Assembly: GCA_022843385.1 (NCBI GenBank)
Contig: JALHNT010000010.1
Location: 62,001 to 126,000 of the forward strand
From: Anaerolineae bacterium
GTDB lineage: Bacteria; Chloroflexota; Anaerolineae; Aggregatilineales; Phototrophicaceae
Length of the DNA: 64,000 nucleotides
Direction: 5' to 3'
Positions within the stretch are counted from its first letter, which is position 1, and the number at the start of each line of letters is the position of its first letter. The position numbers were made by a program, and so were the translations under genes. Positions 43,926-52,890 of this stretch are shown here, piece by piece. Below the pieces are notes generated by a model. That model was not told the DNA's origin, did no database searches, and saw nothing but the letters and a program-made list of their open reading frames with translations.

Positions 43926-44729
43926 ATGGGGCAGCAGTACATTCCGAAACCAGGTAGTAAGGTTGATCTGAGCGACTATGACCCGGACGATCACGGCGGC
44001 TATGAGAAAGAAGCAGCGATTGCGGAAACGGATCGCCTTCAGGAAAAGCTGATCGCGCTCCAGGAAAAGCTGTATGCCGAGAGCAAACAGTCATTGCTGG
44101 TTGTTTTGCAGGCGATGGATACTGGTGGCAAGGATGGTACGATCAAGAAAGTTTTTGAGGGCGTCAATCCGCTAGGGGTGCGGGTGGCATCCTTCAAAGT
44201 GCCGACGCCGGATGAACTGGCGCGGGACTTCCTGTGGCGGGTGCATCAACAGGTACCGCCCAAAGGCTTCATCGGCATCTTCAACCGCAGTCACTACGAA
44301 GAGGTGCTGGTGGTTCGGGTGAATGGGCTCAAACCTGAAGCCGTGTGGAAGCGGCACTACGACCATATCAACCAGTTTGAACGGCTGCTGGCCGACAGCG
44401 GTACCCGTATTCTGAAGTTCTATCTGCACATCAGCAAGGATGAGCAGAAGGAACGGTTGCAGGCGCGTCTGGATGACCCGGAAAAACGCTGGAAGTTCTC
44501 GCTGGGAGATTTGCCGGTGCGGGAAAAGTGGACTGATTACATGCAGGCTTACGAAGAGTTGCTGGAGCGCTGCAATACCGAATATGCCCCCTGGCATATC
44601 GTGCCAGCGAACCGCAAGTGGTATCGTGATCTGGTCGTTACTCGTGCTATCGTCGAAACAGTGGAAGCGATGAACCCGCAGTTTCCGCAGCCGGAAGAAG
44701 GTCTGGATACGGTCGTCATCCCGGATTAG
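43926..44729 (+). CDS. ppk2: Polyphosphate kinase 2 family protein
   Basis: 267 residues, one PPK2 domain. P-loop LQAMDTGGKDGTIKKVFEG, lid NRSHYEEVLVVRV and Walker B region ILKFYLHISKDEQKERL. PPK2 enzymes phosphorylate NDPs or NMPs from polyphosphate. AAGGAG precedes the ATG by seven bases. Its stop overlaps the convergent GT9 gene by four bases. Confidence 0.93.
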   Translation: MGQQYIPKPGSKVDLSDYDPDDHGGYEKEAAIAETDRLQEKLIALQEKLYAESKQSLLVVLQAMDTGGKDGTIKKVFEGVNPLGVRVASFKVPTPDELARDFLWRVHQQVPPKGFIGIFNRSHYEEVLVVRVNGLKPEAVWKRHYDHINQFERLLADSGTRILKFYLHISKDEQKERLQARLDDPEKRWKFSLGDLPVREKWTDYMQAYEELLERCNTEYAPWHIVPANRKWYRDLVVTRAIVETVEAMNPQFPQPEEGLDTVVIPD

Positions 44730-45925
44730 CGCCGAGCAACCGTGCGCGCTGCTTCCAGCACTTTTGCAGCGGTGATCTCGCGCAGACAGGGATGATTGGC
44801 TGGGTCGTCGGTTCCCCAATCGAGGATACGACAAGGGCGACAGCGGATATCACTGGTCAGTGTGATATGCTGGTCGCTGCTGCCCCATGAGCCGAATTCT
44901 ACCGGGTCAGCCGGGCCGTAAAGCGCGACTGTTGGCGCACCCGCCGCTACCGCCAGGTGCAGCGGGCCGCTGTCTGGTCCCAGCACGACTCTGGCTCGTT
45001 GAAACAAAGCCGCCAGTTGCCCAATCGTGGTATCCCCGGCGATGATGATGGCTCTGGATTTCATCTGTTCAGCAATGCGCTGCGCCAACGGCAGCTCGTG
45101 GTGACTACCAGTGAGGACAACCGGCGCATCCAACTGGTCGGCCAGGGTATCGGCCACATAGGCCCAGCGCTCTTCCAGCCAGTGCTTGATCCGGCTGCCA
45201 GTGCCAGGATGGATAGCGATAATCGGTTGGTCGCGGTGCAGATCCCATTCTTCCAGATATCCATCGACATAGGCTTTGTCGATAGCATCGACTGGAAAGG
45301 TGAGATGGATGTTGGCGGCGGAAACAGCGCCCGTCCATTTTTCTACCAACCGCAGATTTTGCTGAACGACATGCTGATGTTCCAGATGCAATGGCTGCGT
45401 CAGGAATGGCAGGACATCCTGATGGTCATATCCAATACGTTCGGGGATACCGGCTAACTTGGCGACCAATGCCCCCCACCAGTGGTCAGGACGCATGATC
45501 AAGGCGCTGCCATAACCGATGCGCCGCAGCCGTGCGGCTGTTGCCAGGGCGAAGCGGTAGGGTGAATGCCAGTTTTCGCTCGGTGTGCGACTGAAGGCCG
45601 GGAACGGGACGGTCAGCACACGATCGACTTCCGGGAAACTGCTGATGACCTGAGCGGACCAGGGGCCAACCAGCATATGAATCTCGGCGTAGGGATTGGC
45701 GGCGCGCAAAGCCTGAACCGCCGGTATCGACAACAGGACATCGCCCAGGTGGTCCGGGCGAATGAGCAAGATGCGCTTAACATGGGTGCGACGGGCGGGC
45801 GGGATTGGGATGCGGGCGATGCTCTGCATGATCTGACGCCGCGCCTGGTGCTTAAACGGCGTGCTGTGAAAGGCTTCGGTCAGCTTCTGGTTACGCAGGA
45901 CAAGCGCTTCTCTATCCAAGTCCAA
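44726..45925 (-). CDS. Glycosyltransferase family 9 (heptosyltransferase-like)
   Basis: 399 residues. A basic N-terminal extension of about 48 residues precedes the first strand KRILLIRPDHLGDVLLSIPA, the GT9 hallmark. IAIHPGTGSRIKHW and VLGPDSGPLHLAVAAGAPTV are the nucleotide-sugar site. It is the last of three coupled glycosyltransferases, so the sugar is likely part of a surface polysaccharide rather than LPS. Cys residues near the C-terminus (CRPCRILDWG, PCLREI) are also found in the family. Confidence 0.9.
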   Translation of the reverse strand: MDLDREALVLRNQKLTEAFHSTPFKHQARRQIMQSIARIPIPPARRTHVKRILLIRPDHLGDVLLSIPAVQALRAANPYAEIHMLVGPWSAQVISSFPEVDRVLTVPFPAFSRTPSENWHSPYRFALATAARLRRIGYGSALIMRPDHWWGALVAKLAGIPERIGYDHQDVLPFLTQPLHLEHQHVVQQNLRLVEKWTGAVSAANIHLTFPVDAIDKAYVDGYLEEWDLHRDQPIIAIHPGTGSRIKHWLEERWAYVADTLADQLDAPVVLTGSHHELPLAQRIAEQMKSRAIIIAGDTTIGQLAALFQRARVVLGPDSGPLHLAVAAGAPTVALYGPADPVEFGSWGSSDQHITLTSDIRCRPCRILDWGTDDPANHPCLREITAAKVLEAARTVARR

Positions 45926-47138
45926 CGGATTTGTACGCTCCCAATAAACGTGGTATTAAAACAGACCAGTCATAGTGCTGCTGGACATACCCCTGGGCGG
46001 CGAGACCCAGCGCTGCCCGTTCGGCGGGTTGCTCCAGCAGTTGCACGATGCTGGCCGCCATCGCCGACGGCTCATCTGCAATCCGCATCACCTGATCGGC
46101 GTCCGCCCGCATCCCACTGGCGGCGATGCGGGTTGCGACGACGGCTTTGCCGGTTGCCAGCGCCTCAAGAATCTTCAGGCGCGTCCCGCTGCCCATTCGC
46201 AGCGGCGCGACATAGAGACTCGCACCCCGCAGGTAAGGCTGGACATCCTTGACCCAACCGGTGATTTCGATATGGGGATTATCGCGCAATTGCTCCAGCC
46301 GCGCATGGGGTTTTTGCCCCACAATCACGAACTTAACATCAGGGATTTGCCGCTGGAGAAGGGGTAGCACTTCTTCGGCGAACCAGAAAACCGCATCAAC
46401 ATTCGGTCGGTAGTCCATTTTGCCAGTGAAGACCAGCGCATTCTGACCGAGATCGAGCGCCTCGGTGGATGACGTGTAGTCTTTGGTGAAAATGCCGTTT
46501 GCCACGACGGGTATGGGCTTTTCCCGGTGGTAACGCTGGAGCGCCTGGGCATCTTCATTCGATACCGCAATCACCAAATCGGCGGTCTGGCATAGCTCAT
46601 GCTCAAATCGGGCGATGCGGCGCGATTGAATCCAGGAATACAGTGCCGCCGGCCACCGGCTGACGCTGTCACGATCTACCTCAAAGATGACCTGTTGCAG
46701 CGCCGCCTCGGCGTTAAACGCATCGTAACACAGTTTCAGATCGGGCTTGAAGGCGCGGAGCAAGGGCAGATAGCAGGCGACTTCGATGCCCTCGGCCTGC
46801 ACCAGGTCGAACTGCTCAGTGGTCACGAGCTGTCGCAGGCGTTCCCAAAAAGCCTGGCTGTAGAGCCGCCGGGCAATGTCCGGGTCGCCAGTGAACAGGA
46901 GATCACGCAGGCGATCGGATGAGCGCCGCTGGGGTAGGGCGATGGTTTCAATGCGTTCACACAGGTTGTTTAATGGGGTGTCCTTGTATCCCGCACTAAC
47001 TCCATTGGCTTCGTGAAAGCTCATGAGGGTTATGGCGTGACCTTCCTGCTTGAGGCCAGTAAGGAGGCCATAGGTGCGGATCGCGCCACCCTGATGAGGC
47101 GGGTAGGGCAGGCTGGCAGTCAGCAGCAATATCTTCAT
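45912..47138 (-). CDS. Glycosyltransferase family 4
   Basis: 408 residues, GT-B fold. N-terminal ILLLTASLPYPPHQGGAIR, donor-binding VFTGKMDYRPNVDAVFWF, and LYVAPLRMGSGTRLKILEAL with the family ExxE-like region. It overlaps the upstream and downstream glycosyltransferase genes (4 and 14 bases), forming one translational unit. Confidence 0.9.
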   Translation of the reverse strand: MKILLLTASLPYPPHQGGAIRTYGLLTGLKQEGHAITLMSFHEANGVSAGYKDTPLNNLCERIETIALPQRRSSDRLRDLLFTGDPDIARRLYSQAFWERLRQLVTTEQFDLVQAEGIEVACYLPLLRAFKPDLKLCYDAFNAEAALQQVIFEVDRDSVSRWPAALYSWIQSRRIARFEHELCQTADLVIAVSNEDAQALQRYHREKPIPVVANGIFTKDYTSSTEALDLGQNALVFTGKMDYRPNVDAVFWFAEEVLPLLQRQIPDVKFVIVGQKPHARLEQLRDNPHIEITGWVKDVQPYLRGASLYVAPLRMGSGTRLKILEALATGKAVVATRIAASGMRADADQVMRIADEPSAMAASIVQLLEQPAERAALGLAAQGYVQQHYDWSVLIPRLLGAYKSVGLG

Positions 47139-48238
47139 CGGGCTACCGCCTTGTACGTTGCCAGCGCAATTGCTGCGGTGCGCTCCCAGGTGAATTCCTG
47201 CGCCCGTTCCAGTCCGCGCTGCCGGTTGGCTGCATACCAGTCCGGGTCAGTCAATGCCTGTCGCATGGCAGCGGCCATTATTTCAGGGTCATCCGGGTTG
47301 ATGAGCAGCCCAACATCACCCACCACTTCGGGCAATGATGATCGGTCGCTGACGATAGGGACGGTGCCACAGGCCATCGCTTCGAGCGCGGGAAAACCGA
47401 AACCTTCATAGAACGATGGCAGAACCAGCAGTCGTGCCAGATTATAGATGATGGGCATGTCATCATCGGCAATATCTTCGCGCCAGATGAGCCGTGATCC
47501 TAGCCCCACCTGTTCGATTTTGGCCTGTGTCTCTTCAAACAACCAACCTCGACGTCCGACCAGCACCAGAGGTGGTGCATCTGGATGCGTTTCGAGGAAA
47601 TGGCGATAGGCCGCCAACAATCCGATAATGTTTTTGCGCGGTTCCAGCGTGCCGACAAAGAGGATGTATCCGTCGGGCAGACCGAGGCGCTGCCGTTGGT
47701 ACTGCAAGGTTGCGGCATCGAGTGGCTGGAATCGTTCGTCCACACCGAGCATATGAACGGTGATTTTGGCGGCGGGGACATTGAGCATCGTGACCAGATC
47801 ATCCCGCGTGTTGTCGCTGTCGACCAGAATGTGATCGGCTTGTTTCACCGCTGTGGCAATCTGGTCATTGTAATAACCCCTGGCCTCGGCGGTCAGGTAT
47901 TGCGGGTAGTGCAGGAATGTCAGGTCATGGACTGTGATGACATGACGCTGTGCGCCGCGCCAGGGTGGGATGAAATCCGGGCTGTGCAGGACATCCAGGC
48001 GAAAGCGGGCTAATTCGACCGAGAGCGCCAGCCGCTCCAGCCGATGATGGCTGGGCGTCCAGAGGTGGGTTGATTCGAAGCGTGTGCTGATAGGTTCAGG
48101 CATCTTGCGGCTGTGCAGGATGGTGTAGCGGTTTGCTGTGTCCAGGTGTTCAAGCGCAGCGACCAACCGCCTCATGTAGGTACTGATGCCGCCGGTGCGG
48201 TAATGGGTCAATCGGACATCGATGCCAATGTGCAACAT
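47135..48238 (-). CDS. Glycosyltransferase family 4 (mannosyltransferase-like)
   Basis: 367 residues, GT-B fold. Starts HIGIDVRLTHYRTGGISTYM, then ILFVGTLEPRKNIIGLLAAY and the donor site LPSFYEGFGFPALEAMACGT. First gene of the three-gene minus-strand operon, divergent from the parA-like gene with 89 bases between. Confidence 0.92.
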   Translation of the reverse strand: MLHIGIDVRLTHYRTGGISTYMRRLVAALEHLDTANRYTILHSRKMPEPISTRFESTHLWTPSHHRLERLALSVELARFRLDVLHSPDFIPPWRGAQRHVITVHDLTFLHYPQYLTAEARGYYNDQIATAVKQADHILVDSDNTRDDLVTMLNVPAAKITVHMLGVDERFQPLDAATLQYQRQRLGLPDGYILFVGTLEPRKNIIGLLAAYRHFLETHPDAPPLVLVGRRGWLFEETQAKIEQVGLGSRLIWREDIADDDMPIIYNLARLLVLPSFYEGFGFPALEAMACGTVPIVSDRSSLPEVVGDVGLLINPDDPEIMAAAMRQALTDPDWYAANRQRGLERAQEFTWERTAAIALATYKAVAR

Positions 48239-48327
48239 GGTGCGAAGTATAGCGGCGGCACTATGAACAATCCAGTCTTTGTGGGATATAATCCGGCTGA
48301 CATCAGACGCGCAAGCGGGGGATCAAC

Positions 48328-49098
48328 GTGACGCGAATTCTGGCGCTGGCGAATCAAAAGGGCGGTGTTGGCAAGACAACCACAACCCTCAACCTGGGGT
48401 TGGTGCTGGCGCAGCGTGGGCAGCGCGTGCTGTTGATTGATCTTGATCCGCAGTCGAGCCTGACATCCTTTATGGGTTACAACCCCTACCAGCAGGACCG
48501 CAGCAGCTATGGGTTGCTGATGCAGCCAGACTTCAGTCTGACCCGTGTGATGCAAACCCATCGCTCAACCTTAGCGCTCATCCCAGGGAGCGTTGACCTG
48601 GCGGGTGCGGCTATTCGTCTGGTACAGGAACAGCGTCCCTTAACCCGTCTGCGGCAGGTATTGCGCGAGAATCGATATATGTTCGACTTCATCCTGATGG
48701 ATACGCCGCCGGGGCTGAATGTCCTGATGGTGGCGGGATTCCTGGCAGCAACCGAAGTCATTATCCCGGCACAGTGCAATCAGGGCGCGTTAAGTGGGGT
48801 CAGGGCGATACAAGATGCAATCAAGCGCATACGAGAAGGGCTGGGTAATCCAGAGCTGACGTTGCGCGGTGTGCTGCCCACTTTCTATGATGCCGACTCG
48901 TTGTATGCACGGCAATTGTTGGATGAAATTCGCGCACTACTGCCGGGGCAGGTTTTCAAGACAGTCATTCCCTACGACACCCACATCGCTGATGCTCCGT
49001 TTGCCGGCAAAGCGGTTGTCGATTACGCGCCGCAGAGCGCTGGCGCGGTGGCGTATCGGCAAGTGGCTGATGAACTGCTCACAACCAGCGGCGCATGA
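48328..49098 (+). CDS. ParA/Soj family ATPase, orphan
   Basis: 256 residues. Deviant Walker A LALANQKGGVGKTTTTLNLG, Walker A' LLIDLDPQSSLTSFM and Walker B FILMDTPPGLN. The family binds DNA non-specifically and positions chromosomes, plasmids or protein clusters. No parB or parS-like site is seen beside it, so it may position something else. GTG start. Its end overlaps the convergent solute-binding protein gene by 20 bases. Confidence 0.9.
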   Translation: MTRILALANQKGGVGKTTTTLNLGLVLAQRGQRVLLIDLDPQSSLTSFMGYNPYQQDRSSYGLLMQPDFSLTRVMQTHRSTLALIPGSVDLAGAAIRLVQEQRPLTRLRQVLRENRYMFDFILMDTPPGLNVLMVAGFLAATEVIIPAQCNQGALSGVRAIQDAIKRIREGLGNPELTLRGVLPTFYDADSLYARQLLDEIRALLPGQVFKTVIPYDTHIADAPFAGKAVVDYAPQSAGAVAYRQVADELLTTSGA

Positions 49099-49885
49099 GG
49101 GTTTCGAGCGTGCCATCTTCGATCATCGACTGTAACGACCGGTTGATGACATCCCAGCGTTCCCAGCGATCAATCCGCACCGCAGCGGCATACAGTACAT
49201 CACACGCAAGCTGATATTGCGCTGACCATTCCGGATGCTCACGCAGGTAGAGGCGCACACTGGTAGCATCGACCAGGGCGGCATCGCTCTGCCCGAGCCG
49301 GACGGACTCAAGGGCGTACTGCGGGATTTCATAGGGATGAATGGCGAATGGGGAAATGCGCCGCAGCCAGCCCCGTGCCAACAAATCAGCCTGCGAACCG
49401 AACTCAACCGCCACCGAATAGCCGGATAGACGATCCATCGAACGAATCGGACTGGATGCAGACGTGACGAGCGCCAGGCCATCATTGTAATAGGGAACGC
49501 TGTAGCGCACATCGTTCATCCGCGACGGGTCGATCAGGACGGCGGAAATTAAAACATCAACCTGATCGACTTTCAGCGAATCATACATCCCATCAAAGCC
49601 CATATTGACGAAGCGAACCGGTACATTCAATCGTCTGCCGATTTCACGCGCCAGATCGATTTCAAATCCGTACAGATCATCGGCCGTGGCGACGGCGAAA
49701 GGCGGATAGCTGGCATCGACTCCGACACGCATCTCACCATAAGGAAAGATGTCACGGACTGGAGGAGGTGGACGTTCAATGCTGTTCCAACGCACAATGA
49801 ACAACACGACAACCAATCCCCATATCCACAGTGCGAGTGCGAGGCTCAACGCCAGCCGAATCGTTATTGAGGCGCGGGCAGCCAT
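49079..49885 (-). CDS. Membrane-anchored family 3 solute-binding protein
   Basis: 268 residues. An N-terminal helix (LALSLALALWIWGLVVVLF) without lipobox anchors a SBP_bac_3 domain: MRVGVDASYPPFAVATADDL, FEIDLAREIGRRL, DGMYDSLKVDQVDVLISA and the second lobe to DVINRSLQSMIEDGTLETL. Ligands of the family are amino acids. No ABC permease or ATPase is nearby. It overlaps the glycoside hydrolase gene by 22 bases, so the two are co-translated. Confidence 0.88.
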   Translation of the reverse strand: MAARASITIRLALSLALALWIWGLVVVLFIVRWNSIERPPPPVRDIFPYGEMRVGVDASYPPFAVATADDLYGFEIDLAREIGRRLNVPVRFVNMGFDGMYDSLKVDQVDVLISAVLIDPSRMNDVRYSVPYYNDGLALVTSASSPIRSMDRLSGYSVAVEFGSQADLLARGWLRRISPFAIHPYEIPQYALESVRLGQSDAALVDATSVRLYLREHPEWSAQYQLACDVLYAAAVRIDRWERWDVINRSLQSMIEDGTLETLMRRWL

Positions 49886-51018
49886 AAATCATCTTCCAAT
49901 GACCAGCCACGCGCATAGGCCTGGATGGCCGTATAGATCGGCAACGGCATGAAGTCTGGCGTGAGCAGGGTGAAGTTGTCGGGATAGCTGCGTGTTGATG
50001 CCGGATAGCGCAGCACCCAGATGCAGAGTTTATCCAACCAAGGCCAATTGTCATCCGCCCATTTGAAGGCATTGATGGTGTAAGCGATCCGCTGCGAGGG
50101 GCGCACAGCTTTAGTCCAACGGGGATGGTCGTTCCAGCCGCTTTCGGTGATGTAGACCGGTTTATCGCCAGCATCGTGATTTTCCAGAATCGCATGGAGC
50201 AGTTCAGCGCGGCGAAAGTTCAGTTGGTCGAAACCGGGTTCGGCCTCCGGCGGTTCAGTGAATCCATAGGTGTGAATGCCCAGCACATCGAAGAAATTGG
50301 CGGCTCCTCCGGTCAGCATGGCATCGAGATAGAGGAGATCATTCAACCCATTGGGGCTGCCTTCAGGCTCCAGGGTAGGGGCAAGCGGTGCTGCCACAAT
50401 GTTCACAGCCGGATTGGCTTCGTGAACCGGTTGATAAACGGCTTGCAGCAAGCGGGTGTAGGCCAGGGGGTCAACCGGACGATAGCCCCATTCAAAGGAT
50501 AAATTGGGTTCGTTCCAGATGATGATGTCGTCAACAACTCCGGCATAACGCTGGGCAAAGGCTGCGACGAATGTAGCGAAATCATCGAATGACTCTTCAG
50601 GCAGATCATTCAATGTGGTCTGGAATTCGCCATTGCTCGGTCTGGCCCAATCGGGTACCAGTCCCATGCGGGCGATGATGTGGAGTCCCTGATTACGCGC
50701 GTGTCGGATAATCTGATCGAATGATGTCCAGTTGTATTGACCCGGCGCGGGTTCGGCGTAGGCCCAGGGAAAGAACTCGACAATGGTTGTCGCGCCCATC
50801 TCGCGCACCCGCTGCAACGAGCGCTGGATTTTCCATTCGTAGACTTCGTCAATCAGCCGTGTGTGAACGCATACACTTGCGTGCTGGGTCTGTACGACCT
50901 GCGGTGTTTGGAGTGGCGCACGGGGTGGAGCAGGCAGCAATGCATCTAACAAGTAGATCAGCGCTGCCAGCCTTATGAACCAAACGGCAGCTTGAAAGGA
51001 TGGTATCGATTTCAGCAT
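49864..51018 (-). CDS. Membrane-anchored glycoside hydrolase, clan A-like
   Basis: 384 residues. N-terminal anchor (AAVWFIRLAALIYLLDALL) then a TIM barrel with the acid/base in DDIIIWNEPNLSFEW and the nucleophile in VYITESGWND, the arrangement of clan GH-A (GH5/GH39/GH53-like). EFFPWAYAEPAPGQYNW marks the beta-2 region. Substrate unknown. It is the first gene of a pair with the solute-binding protein and is divergent from the TIR-FGE gene. Confidence 0.85.
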   Translation of the reverse strand: MLKSIPSFQAAVWFIRLAALIYLLDALLPAPPRAPLQTPQVVQTQHASVCVHTRLIDEVYEWKIQRSLQRVREMGATTIVEFFPWAYAEPAPGQYNWTSFDQIIRHARNQGLHIIARMGLVPDWARPSNGEFQTTLNDLPEESFDDFATFVAAFAQRYAGVVDDIIIWNEPNLSFEWGYRPVDPLAYTRLLQAVYQPVHEANPAVNIVAAPLAPTLEPEGSPNGLNDLLYLDAMLTGGAANFFDVLGIHTYGFTEPPEAEPGFDQLNFRRAELLHAILENHDAGDKPVYITESGWNDHPRWTKAVRPSQRIAYTINAFKWADDNWPWLDKLCIWVLRYPASTRSYPDNFTLLTPDFMPLPIYTAIQAYARGWSLEDDLWLPAPQ

Positions 51019-51063
51019 ATAACAATTTCGGGTTCAGACTGTAATGTTTGAGAAGTTGCGGTT

Positions 51064-51075
51064 TGTAACGTTACA
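51064..51075. promoter_or_regulatory. Perfect 12-base palindrome in a divergent promoter region
   Basis: TGTAACGTTACA reads the same on both strands. It lies in the 153-base space between the glycoside hydrolase start (minus) and the TIR-FGE start (plus), so a dimeric regulator bound here could control both. No regulator gene is adjacent. Operator function is inference. Confidence 0.4.
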
Positions 51076-51171
51076 GTTCTGCAATAAATGGCAGGTCTTA
51101 AGCGACGCGCAACGGCGGTTGGAAATACAGTAATTATGAGAAAGAGCGCGCTATGAGCAAAGTTCTGCCGA

Positions 51172-52683
51172 ATGCGATTATTCATCAGTTACGCCCGTGT
51201 TGATAAACCTCTCTGTACCCAGATCGTCGATACCCTCGACGTTCATGAGGTTTGGTACGACCATCGTCTGACCGCAGGTCAGAAGTGGTGGGAAGAAATA
51301 CTGCGCCGCATCACATGGTGTGAGGGATTTGTTTACCTCCTCTCCAAAGAGTCGATCGCGTCTGAATATTGCCGCAAAGAGTTTCAGGTTGCAAAGGGCT
51401 TGGGGAAACGGATATTCCCTGTCCTCATTCATGGCCGGATTGATGTTCCAGAATGGATGAACGAATATCAATATGTCGACATGAGCAATGGGCTTGATGT
51501 AAAAGCCGTCAAACAATTACTGAATTCCATTTATGTTGCTGGACGAAACACTTTTGACGAGCCCACCAGCGACGATGCTCTCAGCAGTGTGTTGCGAAGA
51601 GTTGCTCAGCCCCCGGGCGTTGAACTGGTTGATGTTATTGCCCAGGCGGCAGAAGCGCTCGACTCGAATGATTTTGACAAAGCTGTATTTCTCATCAAGA
51701 ACGCGCTGGCAAACGGATATGAATCGCGTTTCGTTAATTTGCAGGAAGTTCTGAAGGAAGCGGAGCAAGCCCTCGAGCGCCAATCGTATTTGCGTGAAGC
51801 CGAGCGTGAATATCGACCGATTGTGGCACTCATCAAACGGCAGCGCACATTCGCGTTGGGCTGTAAGGCATTCATGGCCTATCGGGAGCATTTCGCGGAC
51901 TATGACCCCGATAAACTGGCAGACATTTGCCTTGGGCAGGTGCTGCCAATACCGGAGTGGTGCAGTATCCCGGCTGGTGAAGTGGTGATCGAACGCGAAA
52001 AGAAGCGTGTCATTCACCACATTGATGCGTTTCGCATCAGTAAGTATCCGGTCACGAACGCACAGTTTCAGACGTTCATCGCTGCGCCAGATGGTTATCG
52101 CAATGACAAATGGTGGGGATTTTCTCCGGAAGCCTGTGAATGGCATCACGCCCACCCAGAACCTCTTCCAATCAAGTTTGAGGGCAATGAGCATCCCCGG
52201 GTGAATGTGTGTTGGTATGAAGCGATGGCTTATTGCGCCTGGCTGAGTGAAAAAACCGGCCTGAAGATCACATTGCCCACCGAGCAACAGTGGCAGCGCG
52301 CCGCTCAAGGCGATACGACAAATCGCTATCCCTGGGGGGGGAAGTTCGATAAGAGTCGCTGTAATACGAGCGAGGCCGGATTCAAGAGGACGACGCCGGT
52401 TTCCCAATTTCCAACCGGAATCAGCCCATTTGGCGTTTACGATATGGCAGGTAATGCCTGGGAATGGTGCTTGACTCGTCAGTCGGCTAATCACCATGCG
52501 CCTTTATCGGTTGATGAAGATCACGGCAAACAAAGCACGACAGCCAACAGCAAGTACACCTGTATTGTGCGAGGCGGCTCCTTTCTAGGGAATGCAGAGC
52601 GGGCGCGCAACAGCTTCTATTTTAAGCTCGACCCCGTTTATCGGTATTTCACCATCGGTTTTCGTGTTGTCGCGCTCCCGTGA
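51172..52683 (+). CDS. TIR domain fused to FGE/SUMF1-like domain
   Basis: 503 residues. Residues 1-115 are a TIR domain: RLFISYARVD, WYDHRLTAGQKWWEEIL, FVYLLSKESIASEYCRKEF and IFPVLIHGR. Residues 150-255 are a helical connector (TPR-like, ALDSNDFDKAVFLIKNALA). Residues 265-503 are an FGE/SUMF1 C-type-lectin-like fold: FRISKYPVTNAQFQTFI, LPTEQQWQRAAQGD, YDMAGNAWEWC, RGGSF, GFRVVALP. The C-loop after RGGS lacks the catalytic cysteines of true FGE, so this part is likely a binding module. Such fusions occur in NAD-depleting defence or signalling proteins. Confidence 0.88.
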   Translation: MRLFISYARVDKPLCTQIVDTLDVHEVWYDHRLTAGQKWWEEILRRITWCEGFVYLLSKESIASEYCRKEFQVAKGLGKRIFPVLIHGRIDVPEWMNEYQYVDMSNGLDVKAVKQLLNSIYVAGRNTFDEPTSDDALSSVLRRVAQPPGVELVDVIAQAAEALDSNDFDKAVFLIKNALANGYESRFVNLQEVLKEAEQALERQSYLREAEREYRPIVALIKRQRTFALGCKAFMAYREHFADYDPDKLADICLGQVLPIPEWCSIPAGEVVIEREKKRVIHHIDAFRISKYPVTNAQFQTFIAAPDGYRNDKWWGFSPEACEWHHAHPEPLPIKFEGNEHPRVNVCWYEAMAYCAWLSEKTGLKITLPTEQQWQRAAQGDTTNRYPWGGKFDKSRCNTSEAGFKRTTPVSQFPTGISPFGVYDMAGNAWEWCLTRQSANHHAPLSVDEDHGKQSTTANSKYTCIVRGGSFLGNAERARNSFYFKLDPVYRYFTIGFRVVALP

Positions 52684-52693
52684 AGTCTGCCTG

Positions 52694-52710
52694 CCGAGCA
52701 GCTTGTTCGG
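52694..52710 (+). other. Hairpin after the TIR-FGE gene, weak terminator candidate
   Basis: CCGAGCA (52694-52700) and TGTTCGG (52704-52710) form a seven-pair stem with one G-U and a three-base loop; the following TGGGTTGCTTTTG has only a short T-run, so termination efficiency is doubtful. Confidence 0.35.
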
Positions 52711-52831
52711 TGGGTTGCTTTTGAGTTTGCTTCATGTTTATTGACTGTAACATCTGCCTGATCTCATCTATATGCAATAATTCATGAAGAAGTGTTAGAA
52801 TTTGATTTGGGAAATCAAGCGGGGGACTCCA

Positions 52832-52860
52832 TTGATTCAATTCAATTTGTTTATTGTATC
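52832..52860 (+). promoter_or_regulatory. Possible promoter of the giant repeat protein
   Basis: TTGATT (52832-52837), 17 bases, then TGTATC (52855-52860). It lies in the A/T-rich gap of about 200 bases upstream of the giant gene; matches to consensus are moderate. The gap otherwise shows no gene. Confidence 0.3.
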
Positions 52861-52890
52861 TGCACCCAGCGGATAAGGTGTGTGGCGATT

